Shown: positions 1 to 9,108, numbered from the stretch's first letter. The stretch is 64,000 bases of DNA from CAIWHR01 sp963836265 (GCA_963836265.1 CAWIIO010000005.1:500558-564557), one strand, 5' to 3'. The notes: a model not told the origin generated them from the sequence alone. Numbers and translations are program-made.

Positions 1-1
1 C

Positions 2-127
2 AACGCCGAGGCCTACAACGCCTGCACCAACATGCCGCGCTTCGGGTTCAAGGGAATCCTCACCGAGCAGCAGATCAAAGACGTCGTTGCGCTGCTGATG
101 GACCCGGACTCGCCGGTGAACAAGTGA
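2..127 (+). CDS. soxX: SoxX cytochrome c subunit, 3' end only
   Basis: This is the last 41 codons of a gene cut by the left edge of the window. The peptide has the end typical of the monoheme cytochrome SoxX: an N-M-P-R-F-G segment, whose Met is the probable axial haem ligand, followed by a GILT-E-Q-Q-I-K-D-V-V-A-L-L helix and a short tail ending in VNK. SoxX pairs with SoxA in the periplasm to attach thiosulfate to the SoxYZ carrier. The next gene on this strand is soxB, which supports the call. The CXXCH haem site lies outside the window. Confidence 0.8.
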   Translation, partial: NAEAYNACTNMPRFGFKGILTEQQIKDVVALLMDPDSPVNK

Positions 128-187
128 CGCGGATGTCCGAGAGCAAGACGCGAAGCGTCCTCGCGATCGGAACCAGTCGCGTCAAAG

Positions 188-301
188 GCCGCGCAGGCGG
201 GGATCCAATGCCGCTGCGGCGAGAGCGTACACGGGCGCACCGCAGCCGCGCAGGCGGGGATCCAATGCCGCTGCGGCGAGAGCGTACACGGGCGCACCGC
301 C
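188..301. repeat. Two tandem copies of a 57-bp unit between soxX and soxB
   Basis: Positions 188-244 and 245-301 are two near-identical 57-bp units, each starting GCCGCGCAGGCGGGGATCC. The first part of the unit recurs a third time at 331-350. The unit contains one arm of the dispersed hairpin described at 325-344. Together they fill most of the 318-bp gap between soxX and soxB, which in a compact sox operon would be expected to be short. There is no convincing gene in the gap. Confidence 0.85.
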
Positions 302-324
302 GCGCAATTGGAGACCAATGCGTC

Positions 325-344
325 ATCCCCGCGCAGGCGGGGAT
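325..344. repeat. REP-like hairpin between soxX and soxB
   Basis: ATCCCCGC and GCGGGGAT form a perfect 8-bp stem around the 4-base loop GCAG. The surrounding CGTCATCCCCGCGCAGGCGG matches the kind of short dispersed extragenic palindrome common in proteobacterial genomes. In an operon transcript it would fold as a stable hairpin about 100 bases before the soxB start, so it could affect soxB expression or mRNA stability. It has no following T-run, so it is not an obvious intrinsic terminator. Confidence 0.7.
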
Positions 345-445
345 CGAATGACCTTCGACGTCCAGCACATTGCGACGCCGGGCGCCGACGCGATTGAGGC
401 TGCCGCCGCCGTGCCGGCGACTGCGCGGATCCGGCATCACTTCGG

Positions 446-2167
446 ATGAACCGCCGCGATTTCCTGCACGCGGTCGCCGCTGCCGCCGTGGCCGGCTTGC
501 CGGTCGACGCGCGCGCCGCGCTCGATCTTTCCGCAGGCACCCGCTTCTACGATGGCGTCGAGCGCTTCGGCAACGTGAGCCTGCTTCACTTTACCGATTG
601 CCACGCCCAGTTGCTCCCTATCTTCTTTCGCGAGCCGAGCGTCAATCTCGGATTGGGCGCCGCGCGCGGGCGCCCGCCGCATCTCGTCGGCGAGGCGCTG
701 CTCACGCATTTCGGCATCAAGCCCGGGACCCGCGAGGCGCACGCCTTCACCTGCCTCGATTACGCCGAGGCGGCGAAAGCGTATGGGACGATGGGCGGCT
801 TTGCACACTTGGCAACCCTCGTCGCGAAGCTCCGGGCCTCGCGACCCGGCGCGCTTCTGCTCGACGGCGGCGACACCTGGCAAGGCTCAGCGACCGCGCT
901 GTGGACCAAGGCCCAGGACATGGTCGACGCGCAGAAGGCGCTCGGCGTCGATGTGATGACCGGCCACTGGGAATTCACGCTGGGCGCCGATCGCGTCCGG
1001 GCCGTCATCGACGGCGACTTCGCGGGAAAGATCGACTTCGTCGCCCAGAACGTGAGGACCGCCGACTTCGGCGATCCCGTCTTCCCGCCGTACGTGATCC
1101 GCTCGATCAACGGCGTGCCGGTCGCGATCATCGGCCAGGCGTTTCCGTACACGCCGATCGCCAATCCGCGCTACTTCGTCGCCGATTGGACGTTCGGCAT
1201 CCAGGACGACAATCTGCAGAAGGTCGTCGCCGAAGTCCGCAGCAAGGGCGCGCAGATCGTCGTGCTGCTGTCGCACAACGGGATGGACGTCGATTTGAAG
1301 CTCGCCTCGCGCGTCACCGGCATCGACGCGATCCTCGGCGGTCACACGCACGACGGCGTGCCGCAGCCCTCGCTGGTCGCGAACGCAGGCGGGCGCACGC
1401 TCGTCACCAACGCCGGCAGCAACGGCAAGTTCCTCGCGGTGCTCGATCTCGACGTCAACGGCGGCAAGCTCGTCGATTTTCGCTACCGGCTGCTGCCCGT
1501 ATTTTCCGCGCTGCTCCCGGGCGACCCCGCGATGGAGGCGTTGATCCGCAAGCATCGTGCGCCGCATGCCGCGAGGCTCGGCGAGGAGCTCGCGGTCACC
1601 GAGGGATTGCTCTACCGCCGCGGCAACTTCAATGGCACCGCCGACCAGCTGATTCTCGATGGCCTGATGGCGGAGAAGAACGCCGAGATCGCGTTCTCGC
1701 CGGGCTTCCGCTGGGGGACGACGCTGCTGCCCGGGCAGGCGATCACCTACGAGCACCTGATGGACCAGACGGCGATCACCTATCCGTACGTCACGGTCAG
1801 CGAGCTCACTGGCGAGACGATCAAGACGATCCTCGAGGACGTCGCCGACAACCTCTTCAATCCCGATCCCTACTACCAGCAGGGCGGCGATATGGTGCGC
1901 GTCGGCGGCCTCAAGTATGCAATCGATCCGGGCGCGAAGATGGGGAGCCGCATCACGGCGATGACACTCGCCGGCAAGCCGCTCGATCGGGCGAAGAAAT
2001 ACAAAGTCGCCGGCTGGGCGCCGGTCTCCGAGGAAGCGAAGGCCGCAGGGGGCGAGCCCGTCTGGGACGTGCTGGCACGCTATCTCCGGGCGAAAAAGAC
2101 GATCGCCCCGCTCGCCCTCAATCTGCCAAAGGTCGAGGGCATCGCGGGGAATCCGGGTATCGCCTGA
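446..2167 (+). CDS. soxB: SoxB, thiosulfohydrolase of the Sox system
   Basis: This 573-residue protein belongs to the 5'-nucleotidase/metallophosphoesterase superfamily. In the Sox multienzyme system it hydrolyses the sulfonate from SoxY-bound cysteine S-thiosulfonate in the periplasm. It starts with N-R-R-D-F-L and an alanine-rich stretch, a short twin-arginine signal. Di-metal site motifs are visible: HFTDCHAQL near residue 48, DGGDTWQG near 140, GHWEF near 173, SHNGMD near 276 and GGHTHDG near 298. SoxB has the GHWEF form where ordinary 5'-nucleotidases have GNHEFD, which supports this assignment. The length matches the family. It follows soxX after a repeat-filled gap and no strong ribosome site is visible before the ATG. 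It converges with the methyltransferase gene 16 bases downstream. Confidence 0.95.
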   Translation: MNRRDFLHAVAAAAVAGLPVDARAALDLSAGTRFYDGVERFGNVSLLHFTDCHAQLLPIFFREPSVNLGLGAARGRPPHLVGEALLTHFGIKPGTREAHAFTCLDYAEAAKAYGTMGGFAHLATLVAKLRASRPGALLLDGGDTWQGSATALWTKAQDMVDAQKALGVDVMTGHWEFTLGADRVRAVIDGDFAGKIDFVAQNVRTADFGDPVFPPYVIRSINGVPVAIIGQAFPYTPIANPRYFVADWTFGIQDDNLQKVVAEVRSKGAQIVVLLSHNGMDVDLKLASRVTGIDAILGGHTHDGVPQPSLVANAGGRTLVTNAGSNGKFLAVLDLDVNGGKLVDFRYRLLPVFSALLPGDPAMEALIRKHRAPHAARLGEELAVTEGLLYRRGNFNGTADQLILDGLMAEKNAEIAFSPGFRWGTTLLPGQAITYEHLMDQTAITYPYVTVSELTGETIKTILEDVADNLFNPDPYYQQGGDMVRVGGLKYAIDPGAKMGSRITAMTLAGKPLDRAKKYKVAGWAPVSEEAKAAGGEPVWDVLARYLRAKKTIAPLALNLPKVEGIAGNPGIA

Positions 2168-2183
2168 GCGGTGCGCCAGCGCG

Positions 2184-2777
2184 TCACTGTGCTGCGGGAA
2201 GCCCGAGCCGCGCGCGCTGGTCGGGCCGCGGCGGCGTCTTGAACGCAAAGGCCCGCAGTTCGAACGCCTCGACGACCCGCAGGACGATCGCGTGTCCGAA
2301 TCCCGCTTGTTGCACCGCTCCGAAGAGCGATTTCGCAGTGAAGCCCGTCTTGTGCGCGTAGAAGTCCTGCCCCGTGCGCTCGATCTCCTCGGCCCATCCA
2401 TAAAGCACGTCGCGCGGCGTGATCGGTCCGGCCGCCGACGTGTAAAGCAGGTCCTCGATGTCCATTCCGCCGGTGACGACGCGCTGCATGACCGAAACGA
2501 CGTCTGGAACGCTGATCTCGGCGAATCCGTCGTCCCGCAGCACGTGCAGGAAGCCGCGCAGCACGCGGCTGCCGTCGTGCTTGTAATAGTGCTCGAGATT
2601 GTGCGAACAGTAGACGGCATCGAACTGCGCCGCCGGGAGCGTGCGGAGCTCGCGCGCGTCGCACACGACGTCGGGCCCGCCGCGGGGATCGATGTCGAGC
2701 AGCACGTGCTCCCAACCCGCGTAGTGAGACGGGATCGGGATCGACTTGCTCGCGCCGCCGACGTTGAGGACGCGCAT
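2184..2777 (-). CDS. Class I SAM-dependent methyltransferase-like protein
   Basis: This 197-residue protein starts with MRVLNVGGAS, which aligns with the glycine-rich SAM-binding motif I. HVLLDIDPR near residue 24 supplies the acidic residue at the end of strand beta 2. FDAVYCSHNLEHYYKHD resembles the post-motif region of the Methyltransf_11 type, where H-x-x-E-H is common. The start at 2777 was chosen because motif I begins there; the frame extends further upstream but overlaps tyrS. It lies 22 bases after tyrS on the same strand and is probably co-transcribed. The substrate cannot be told from sequence. Confidence 0.75.
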   Translation of the reverse strand: MRVLNVGGASKSIPIPSHYAGWEHVLLDIDPRGGPDVVCDARELRTLPAAQFDAVYCSHNLEHYYKHDGSRVLRGFLHVLRDDGFAEISVPDVVSVMQRVVTGGMDIEDLLYTSAAGPITPRDVLYGWAEEIERTGQDFYAHKTGFTAKSLFGAVQQAGFGHAIVLRVVEAFELRAFAFKTPPRPDQRARLGLPAAQ

Positions 2778-2799
2778 GGACTCGGGGTCGCCGCGACCG

Positions 2800-4002
2800 T
2801 CAGCGAACCGTGACGCGCGCGAACTTCCGCTTGCCCGCCTGAACGACGACGGTGCGACCGGCGGAGATCGCAAGGGCCTTGTCGGCGACGACGTCGCCGT
2901 CGACCCTGAGCCCGCGCTGCGCGATCAGTCGCAACGCCTCGGACGTCGAGTCGACGATTCCCGCCTGCTTCGCGAGCTGGGCGATCGGCAGGCCGGCCCC
3001 CGCGGTCTGCAGCGTGACTTCGGCCATGGTTTCGGGCAGCGCGCCCTGCCGGAACCGCGCCTCGAACTCGGCCTGCGCATGCGCCGCGGCCACCCTCGAA
3101 TGGAAGCGGGCGACGATCTCCTGCGCCAGCATCGCCTTCACGTCACGCGGGTTGCGGCCGGTCTCGCAGTCGCGTTTCAGCGCTGCGACTTCGGCGAGCG
3201 GCCGGAACGACAGCAGCTCGAAGTAGCGCCACATCAGCTCGTCGGAGATCGACATCAGCTTGCCGAAGATCTCGCCCGGCGGCTCGGTGATGCCGACGTA
3301 GTTGTCGAGCGATTTCGACATCTTGTTGACGCCGTCGAGCCCTTCGAGCAGCGGCAGCGTCAGGATGCACTGCGGCTCCTGACCATAGTGGCGCTGCAGC
3401 TCGCGGCCGACGAGCAGGTTGAATTTCTGGTCGGTGCCACCGAGCTCGACGTCGGCTTGAAGGGCAACCGAATCGTAGCCCTGCGCGAGCGGATAAAGGA
3501 ATTCATGGATTGCGATCGGCTGACCTTCCTTGTAACGCTTGCCGAAATCGTCGCGCTCGAGCATCCGCGCCACCGTGTACCTGGCGGCGAGCCGGATCAT
3601 GCCGTCGGCCCCCAGCGGCGAGAGCCACGCCGAGTTGAAGGCTACCTCGGTCTTTTCCCGGTCGAGGATCAGGAACACCTGGTCGGTGTAGGTCTTGGCG
3701 TTGGCTTCGAGCTCCTCGCGCGAAAGCGCCGGACGGGTGACGTTGCGCCCGGTGGGATCGCCGATCATTCCGGTGAAGTCGCCGATCAGGAAAATGATGT
3801 GATGCCCCAGGTCCTGCAGCGCGCGCAGCTTGTTGAATTGCACCGTGTGGCCGAGGTGCAGGTCCGGCCGCGTCGGATCGAAGCCTTCCTTGACCCTGAG
3901 CGGCTTTCCTCGCGCCAGCTTGGCGACGAGTTCGCTTTCGACGAGCAGCTCGTCGGCGCCGCGTTTGAACACGGCAAGCTGGTGATCGATGTCGATGGGC
4001 AT
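2800..4002 (-). CDS. tyrS: Tyrosyl-tRNA synthetase
   Basis: This 400-residue class I aminoacyl-tRNA synthetase charges tRNA-Tyr. The Rossmann-fold signature HLGH is near residue 49, just after KEGFDPTRPDL. The catalytic loop KMSKS is at about residue 227, preceded by GLDGVN. The C-terminal 65 residues (from about GLPIAQLAKQAGIV) form an S4 RNA-binding domain. Length and motif spacing fit the TyrZ-like branch. The gene is divergent from the M23 peptidase gene (98-bp gap), an arrangement recurrent in betaproteobacteria, where tyrS, an M23 peptidase and anmK sit together. Confidence 0.95.
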   Translation of the reverse strand: MPIDIDHQLAVFKRGADELLVESELVAKLARGKPLRVKEGFDPTRPDLHLGHTVQFNKLRALQDLGHHIIFLIGDFTGMIGDPTGRNVTRPALSREELEANAKTYTDQVFLILDREKTEVAFNSAWLSPLGADGMIRLAARYTVARMLERDDFGKRYKEGQPIAIHEFLYPLAQGYDSVALQADVELGGTDQKFNLLVGRELQRHYGQEPQCILTLPLLEGLDGVNKMSKSLDNYVGITEPPGEIFGKLMSISDELMWRYFELLSFRPLAEVAALKRDCETGRNPRDVKAMLAQEIVARFHSRVAAAHAQAEFEARFRQGALPETMAEVTLQTAGAGLPIAQLAKQAGIVDSTSEALRLIAQRGLRVDGDVVADKALAISAGRTVVVQAGKRKFARVTVR

Positions 4003-4066
4003 GGCGGCAGGAGGAGAGGGAACGGTCGGGGCGGACGCGGAGCCCGGGTGCCGCCGCGGCGTTTGC

Positions 4067-4072
4067 TAGAAT
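4067..4072 (+). promoter_or_regulatory. Probable -10 element for the M23 peptidase gene
   Basis: TAGAAT followed by CGCGGCTCC lies 28 bases before the start codon at 4101. The same TAGAATCGCGGCTCC string recurs before the PfkB gene at 17882, and TAGAAT also precedes rep, the CopA remnant and the ECF sigma gene, so it looks like this genome's housekeeping -10. No clear -35 is seen. Confidence 0.5.
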
Positions 4073-4100
4073 CGCGGCTCCATCCGCTTTTCCATCGTCG

Positions 4101-5438
4101 ATGGCCGTGCACGACACACGAATTCTAGCGCAAAGGGTCCTTGATGCCGCCATCCGGGCCATGCGCGCGCCGACGCCCGGGCAGTGGTTCGGACTCGTCG
4201 TGCTTGCGCTCTCGGGAGTTGCCGCGTTCGGCCTCGCGCCCGATACGGCGCTCGAAACGGTCCCCGCGGTGAGCGTGCTGCGCGCGCTGCCGCGTCCGCT
4301 GCTGGCGCCGCCGGCGGTCGATGAATCCGGCTATTGGGGCGAGGAGCGCATCCGCCGCGGCGACACCGTCGGCAGCGTGCTCGCGCGGCTGGGCGTCGAC
4401 GATGCGGAAGCTCTGGCCTTCCTGAGCACCGATCCGGCGGCGCGCGCTCTCTATCAGCTGCGCCCCGGCAAATCGCTGCTGGTGGAAACCGATGACGACG
4501 GCGCGTTGCTGCAACTGCGTTTCGTCGCCGGGAACGGGCAGCTGCTGTCGGTCGCGCGCGAGGGCGATCGACTCGCCGCGAGCTCGGGGCCGGCGCCGGT
4601 CGAAGTGCGCTGGAGGCTCGCTTCCGGCGAAATAAACTCGTCGCTCTTCGGCGCCGCGGACGGCGCGGGATTGCCCGATCCGGTGACGCTGCAGCTCGCC
4701 GACGTGTTCGGCGGCGACATCGACTTCTACAAGGACATCCAGCGCGGCGATCGCTTCGCCGTCGTCTACGAAATGCGCTACATCGACGGCGAGGCCGTCG
4801 GCGCCGGCCGCATCGTCGCAGCGCTGTTCGAAAACCGCGGCAAGATCTACAAGGCTTTCCTCTGGCGCGACGCGGAGGGCAACGAGAGCTATTACGCGGC
4901 GGACGGCGCCGCGCTGCGCAAGGCGTTTCTGCGCTCGCCGATGGAGTTCTCGCGCGTGACATCGGGCTTCTCGAACGCGCGCTTCCACCCGATCCTCAAG
5001 ACATGGCGCGCGCACAAGGGCGTCGACTACGCGGCGCCCACCGGCACGCCGGTGCGCGCGACGGGCAACGGCCGGGTGCGGTTCGCCGGGGTGCAGAACG
5101 GCTACGGCAAGGTGATCCTGCTGCAGCACCCGGGCGCCTTCTCGACCCTGTACGCGCATCTGTCGCGCTTCGCCCCGGGCATGAAGCCGGGCGCGCGTGT
5201 CAGTCAGGGCCAGGTGATCGGGTACGTGGGCCAGACCGGCTGGGCGACCGGTCCTCATCTGCACTACGAATTCCGGGTCGCCAACGTGCAGCGCAATCCG
5301 CTGACCGTTGCCCTGCCCGGCGGCGAGCCGCTTCCCGCGGCGCAACGGCTCGCCTTCATCGCGGGCATCGAGCCGGCGGTCGCGGGACTCGAGCAGGCGC
5401 GCACGCTCGCGGGCGCTGCGTTCGCGGACGCCGAGTAG
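4101..5438 (+). CDS. M23-family murein metalloendopeptidase (MepM-like)
   Basis: This 445-residue protein has an N-terminal membrane anchor or signal (about residues 29-48). A LysM/OapA-like region follows (around RRGDTVGSVLARLGV), and the C-terminal LytM domain starts near residue 290. The zinc-site motifs HKGVDYAAPTGTPV and HLHYEFRV are intact, so the domain should be catalytically competent. Such enzymes cut peptide cross-links in peptidoglycan, which makes room for growth. It is followed 17 bases later by anmK, a muropeptide recycling kinase, so the pair links wall cleavage with wall-sugar salvage. Confidence 0.9.
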   Translation: MAVHDTRILAQRVLDAAIRAMRAPTPGQWFGLVVLALSGVAAFGLAPDTALETVPAVSVLRALPRPLLAPPAVDESGYWGEERIRRGDTVGSVLARLGVDDAEALAFLSTDPAARALYQLRPGKSLLVETDDDGALLQLRFVAGNGQLLSVAREGDRLAASSGPAPVEVRWRLASGEINSSLFGAADGAGLPDPVTLQLADVFGGDIDFYKDIQRGDRFAVVYEMRYIDGEAVGAGRIVAALFENRGKIYKAFLWRDAEGNESYYAADGAALRKAFLRSPMEFSRVTSGFSNARFHPILKTWRAHKGVDYAAPTGTPVRATGNGRVRFAGVQNGYGKVILLQHPGAFSTLYAHLSRFAPGMKPGARVSQGQVIGYVGQTGWATGPHLHYEFRVANVQRNPLTVALPGGEPLPAAQRLAFIAGIEPAVAGLEQARTLAGAAFADAE

Positions 5439-5455
5439 CGCCCGTAGGCGTCCCG

Positions 5456-6559
5456 ATGCGCCGCGAACTCTACGCCGGCGCGATGTCCGGCACGAGCCTC
5501 GACGGCGTCGATGCCGTCGTCGCGGATTTCGGTCCGGGCTCCGCCCGCAGGTGTCGAGTCCTGGGCGCTGCGAAACGCCCTTTTCCGCCCGCGTTGCGCG
5601 CCGAGCTCCTCGAATTGCAGCAGCCGGGTCGAAACGAGATCGCGCGGGCGGCCGTCGCGGCGAACGCGCTGGCCGACATTTACGCGGAGGCGATCGCCGC
5701 GGCCGTCGCGAGCGCGAGCGCCTTGCCTTCCGACGTCGTTGCCGCCGGCGTGCACGGGCAGACCTTGCGCCATCGCCCTGACGACGGCTGGACGTTTCAG
5801 CTCAACAACCCTGCGCGGGTCGCCGAGTTCGCCCGAATGGCGGTCGTCGCCGACTTCCGCAGCCGCGACGTCGCCGCGGGCGGGCAGGGCGCGCCGCTGG
5901 TGCCGGCATTCCATGCCGCGCTCTTTGGCGGCGACGTGCGTCGCGTCATCGTCAATCTCGGCGGCATCGCGAATCTCACCGATCTCGCGCCGGAGGGTGG
6001 CGTCCGCGGTTTCGATACCGGCCCCGGCAACGTGCTGCTCGATCACTGGCATTTCCGGCACCGTGGCGGCGAGTTCGACAAGGATGGCGGGTGGGCACGG
6101 AGCGGGCGCATCGACCCGCCGCTGCTGGCCGCGATGTCCGGGGACCCGTTTTTCGTGCGCCCGCCGCCGAAGAGCACCGGCCGCGACCTCTTCAGTCCCG
6201 ATTGGCTCGACGCTAAGCTGGCGGGCCGTGACGTCGGGCCCGCGGACGTGCAGGCGACGCTCCTCGCGCTGACGGTGCGAACCGTCGCCGATGCCATCGC
6301 GGTGCATTGCCCCGGCGCGTCCGAAGTGCTCGTCTGCGGCGGCGGCGCGAACAATCCGGTGCTAATGGAAGCGCTCGCCGCCGCCCTCGCGCCGCTCTCG
6401 GTCGCGACGACGACCGCACGCGGAGTCGATGTTCTCCACGTCGAAGCGCTCGCGTTCGCCTGGCTCGCGCGCGAGGCGATTGCGGGACGCGTCGGCAACG
6501 TTCCCGCGGTCACCGGGGCGCGGGGGCTGCGCGTACTGGGGGCGATCTATCCAAGGTAG
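5456..6559 (+). CDS. anmK: Anhydro-N-acetylmuramic acid kinase
   Basis: This 367-residue kinase converts 1,6-anhydro-MurNAc from recycled murein to MurNAc-6-phosphate, using ATP. It starts with MRRELYAGAMSGTSLDGVD, where AMSGTSLDG is the family's N-terminal phosphate-binding signature. HGQTLRHRP, VNLGGIANLT, GFDTGPGN and VCGGGANNPVL follow in the family order. The frame is open for several hundred bases upstream, but that part overlaps the M23 gene; the ATG at 5456 directly precedes the signature. It sits 17 bases after the M23 gene and probably shares its transcript. Confidence 0.95.
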   Translation: MRRELYAGAMSGTSLDGVDAVVADFGPGSARRCRVLGAAKRPFPPALRAELLELQQPGRNEIARAAVAANALADIYAEAIAAAVASASALPSDVVAAGVHGQTLRHRPDDGWTFQLNNPARVAEFARMAVVADFRSRDVAAGGQGAPLVPAFHAALFGGDVRRVIVNLGGIANLTDLAPEGGVRGFDTGPGNVLLDHWHFRHRGGEFDKDGGWARSGRIDPPLLAAMSGDPFFVRPPPKSTGRDLFSPDWLDAKLAGRDVGPADVQATLLALTVRTVADAIAVHCPGASEVLVCGGGANNPVLMEALAAALAPLSVATTTARGVDVLHVEALAFAWLAREAIAGRVGNVPAVTGARGLRVLGAIYPR

Positions 6560-6608
6560 CGTCGCGCCTGTTGTCCTGGGAGGGTCGTGCGCACAATACT
6601 CGCCAGCC

Positions 6609-8175
6609 ATGCAACGCAGACTCGCCGCGATCCTCTCCGCCGACGTCGCCGGCTACAGCGCGCTGATGGAGACGGACGAGGCGGGGACGCTCAAGCGGCT
6701 GAAGCGCAACCGCGCGCGCATCTTCGATCCGTGCGTTGCCGCTCACGGCGGCCGTGTCGTCAAGCTGATCGGCGACGGCGCCCTGGTCGAGTTTCCGAGC
6801 GTCGTCGCGGCCGTCAACTGCGCGCTCGAGATCCAGGAACAGACCGCCGCCGCGGCCGATGAGGACGGCGACCCGGAGATCCGCCACCGGATTGGCATCA
6901 ACCTGGGCGACGTCATCGTCGACGGCGACGACATCTACGGCGACGGGGTCAACGTCGCCGCGCGCGTGCAGGCGCTGGCCCCGGTGGGTGGCATCGCGGT
7001 CGCGGCGACCGTGCGCGATCACGTGGCCGGCAAGGTGCCCTACGCCTTCGAGGACCTGGGCGAGCACACCGTCAAGAACATCGAGCGCCCCGTGCGCATC
7101 TACGTGCTGCGGTCCCCGGGCCCTGCGCCGATCGGGAATCGACAGGTGGAACCCGAGCGCGGGGCGGCAATCTGCGTGCTGCCGTTCGCGAACATGAGCG
7201 GCGACCCCGAGCAGGAGTACTTCTCCGACGGAATCAGCGAGGACATCATCACCGACTTGAGCAAGGTGTCGGCGCTGTGGGTCGCGGCGCGCAACACGGC
7301 GTTCACGTTCAAGGGCAAGCACGTCGACGCAGCGCAGATTGCCCGGCAGCTCAAGGTGAGCCACCTGCTCGAAGGCAGCGTGCGCAAGGCGGGCGGCCGC
7401 GTCCGGATCACCGCCCAGCTCATCGATGGCGCCCGCAGGGCACGTTGCGGTTCAACCACGCGCGGGAGGGCGATGGGGGGCTCGCCGCGGCCGAACGCGC
7501 GATCGCGCTCGACGCGAATCTCGCGGAAGCCCATGCCCGCCCGGGCGCTGGTGCTGACACGCGACGGCGCCCACGACGAAGCGCGGCGCGAGTTCGAGAT
7601 CGCGCTTGACCTCGATCCCGAGTCCTACGACGCCAACCGCGCCGCGGGGAGCTGGTATTACTCGATGCGCCGTCCGGGCGAAGCGATTCCGTATTACGCA
7701 AAGGCGGCCACCGTCATGGAAAGCGACTACATGACGGCCGGCCATGATCATCAGCTGCTACAAGGCCATCGGTGATGCGGAAGGCGCCCGGCAGGCGGCG
7801 CGGCGAGCACTCGAACGCGCCGAGCGGATCGTCGCGCGAGACCCGGACAACGGCTCTGCGATGAGCTTCGGCGTCGGCGCGCTCGCGGCGCTGGGGGAGC
7901 CGGAGCGGGCGCGGGAATGGATGGAGCGGGCGACGCTGCTCGATCCGGACAACTTCAACATGCGCTACAACTTCGCCTGCATGCTGGTCGACGAGATGCG
8001 GGACTTCGAGGCCGCGCTCGACCTGCTGGAGCCGGGGTTCGAAAGCATCCGCAGCGAAGCGCTGCGGTGGGCGAAGGCCGATCCGGACCTCGATGGCATC
8101 CGCGCCCATCCGCGCTTCAGAGCGATGGTTGCCGCGGCGGAGGCGCGTCTCGCGCGACCGTCGCCTCCAAAATGA
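6609..8175 (+). pseudogene. Broken class III adenylate cyclase with TolB-like and TPR regions
   Basis: The first 150 or so residues (from MQRRLAAILSADVAGYSALM) form an intact guanylyl/adenylyl cyclase catalytic domain, with LIGDGALVEF and the GDVIVDGDDIYGDGVNVAAR segment. A TolB-like region follows (VLPFANMSGDPEQEYFSDGI). At about 7430 homology breaks: the usual W-A-x-R-Y-D region and perhaps 100 residues of TPRs are missing. TPR-like sequence (LAAAERAIALDANLAEAHA) is then readable only in another frame until about 7535. The original frame resumes and shifts again near 7742, where one extra C separates it from the last 143 codons (MIISCYKAIGDAEGARQAA to 8175). At least one deletion and several frameshifts are needed. 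A truncated 388-residue product, 6609-7775, could still be made. Confidence 0.8.
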
Positions 8176-8176
8176 A

Positions 8177-8199
8177 AACGGGGCCGCCCAGGCCCCGTT
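8177..8199 (-). terminator. Rho-independent terminator after erpA
   Basis: AACGGGGCC and GGCCCCGTT form a 9-bp perfect stem around a 5-base loop. Read on the minus strand it is followed by TTTTCATTTT, and it lies 18 bases beyond the erpA stop codon. It could also stop transcripts arriving from the degraded cyclase gene on the plus strand. Confidence 0.8.
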
Positions 8200-8217
8200 C
8201 CGTCAGGCGTCGTCCGT

Positions 8218-8568
8218 TCAGGCCGAAAACGACGAACCGCAGCCGCAGGTGGTCGTGGCGTTCGGGTTCTTGATCACGAACTGCGCGCCCTCGAGCCCTT
8301 CCTGGTAGTCGATTTCGGCGCCAACCAGATACTGGTAGCTCATCGGGTCGATCAGCAGCGTGACACCGTTCTTGACGAGCGACGTATCGTCGTCGTTGAC
8401 GACTTCGTCGAACGTGAAGCCGTACTGGAAGCCCGAGCAGCCGCCGCCGGTGACGAACACGCGCAGCTTGAGTTCGGCGTTGCCTTCCTCTTCGATCAGG
8501 GCTTTCACTTTCTCCGCGGCGCTGTCGGTGAAGATCAGCGGGGCGGGCATCTCGGTCATGTCGTTCAT
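8218..8568 (-). CDS. erpA: Iron-sulfur cluster insertion protein ErpA
   Basis: This 116-residue A-type carrier delivers Fe-S clusters to apoproteins such as IspG. The three cluster-binding cysteines are present, in GGGCSGFQYGF (about residue 43) and the C-terminal CGCGSSF. The start at 8568 gives MNDMTEMPAP and a normal family length; an in-frame ATG 15 bases upstream would add only MPGAT. It lies in the betaproteobacterial order rplM, rpsI, argC, then this gene. It has its own terminator just downstream. Confidence 0.95.
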   Translation of the reverse strand: MNDMTEMPAPLIFTDSAAEKVKALIEEEGNAELKLRVFVTGGGCSGFQYGFTFDEVVNDDDTSLVKNGVTLLIDPMSYQYLVGAEIDYQEGLEGAQFVIKNPNATTTCGCGSSFSA

Positions 8569-8691
8569 CGTCGCTCCCGGCACGCGTTGCGTTGCGCCAT
8601 TATCTCGTTTCCACCCGGTTCACCGCAACCCTGCCACCGATGGGGTCGGTCAGGGCTGCGGCTGGGTTTCTCACCCCCAGTCGAAAATACC

Positions 8692-9099
8692 TTACTCCGA
8701 TACTACTCTTTTCAATTCGACCACCGCCGCCGATCCGGGTTCGGCATGATCGAGCCGTCCCTTCACGACCGCGCCGACGTGCATCTCCAGCGTCTTGTAC
8801 GTCACATCGCCGGTGACGCTCGCCTTCGGCTGCAGCTCGAGGTAGTCGTCGGCTGCGATCGGGCCGTCGACGCTCCCGTTGACGACGAGGTGCGAGACGC
8901 GAATCTCGCCCTTTACCTGCGCCTTTTCACTGATCACCAGCGTGCTGGGCTCGCCGCTGGCGGACACGACATTACCGTGCACTTCGCCGTCGATCCGCAA
9001 GCCACCCGCGAAGTTGACGTCACCGTGGACCACGGTGCCGGCGCCGATCAGGCTGTCGATCCGCTTCTGCGGCGATGTACGCTTCCTGCGCTCGAACAT
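8692..9099 (-). CDS. Bactofilin, polymer-forming cytoskeletal protein
   Basis: This 135-residue protein is a bactofilin. A short charged N-terminus (MFERRKRTSPQKRID) leads into the beta-helix core IGAGTVVHGDVNFAGGLRID, with repeating G-x-V turns up to about residue 120. Bactofilins polymerise without nucleotide into membrane-associated filaments that localise cell-wall enzymes. The gene is 9 bases downstream of the DUF6776-type membrane protein gene and probably co-transcribed with it. Confidence 0.9.
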   Translation of the reverse strand: MFERRKRTSPQKRIDSLIGAGTVVHGDVNFAGGLRIDGEVHGNVVSASGEPSTLVISEKAQVKGEIRVSHLVVNGSVDGPIAADDYLELQPKASVTGDVTYKTLEMHVGAVVKGRLDHAEPGSAAVVELKRVVSE

Positions 9100-9108
9100 G
9101 GGTCCTCC

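Noticed and set aside
188..350. CRISPR-like repeats
   Set aside because: Only two full tandem copies of a 57-bp unit with no spacers and no cas genes.
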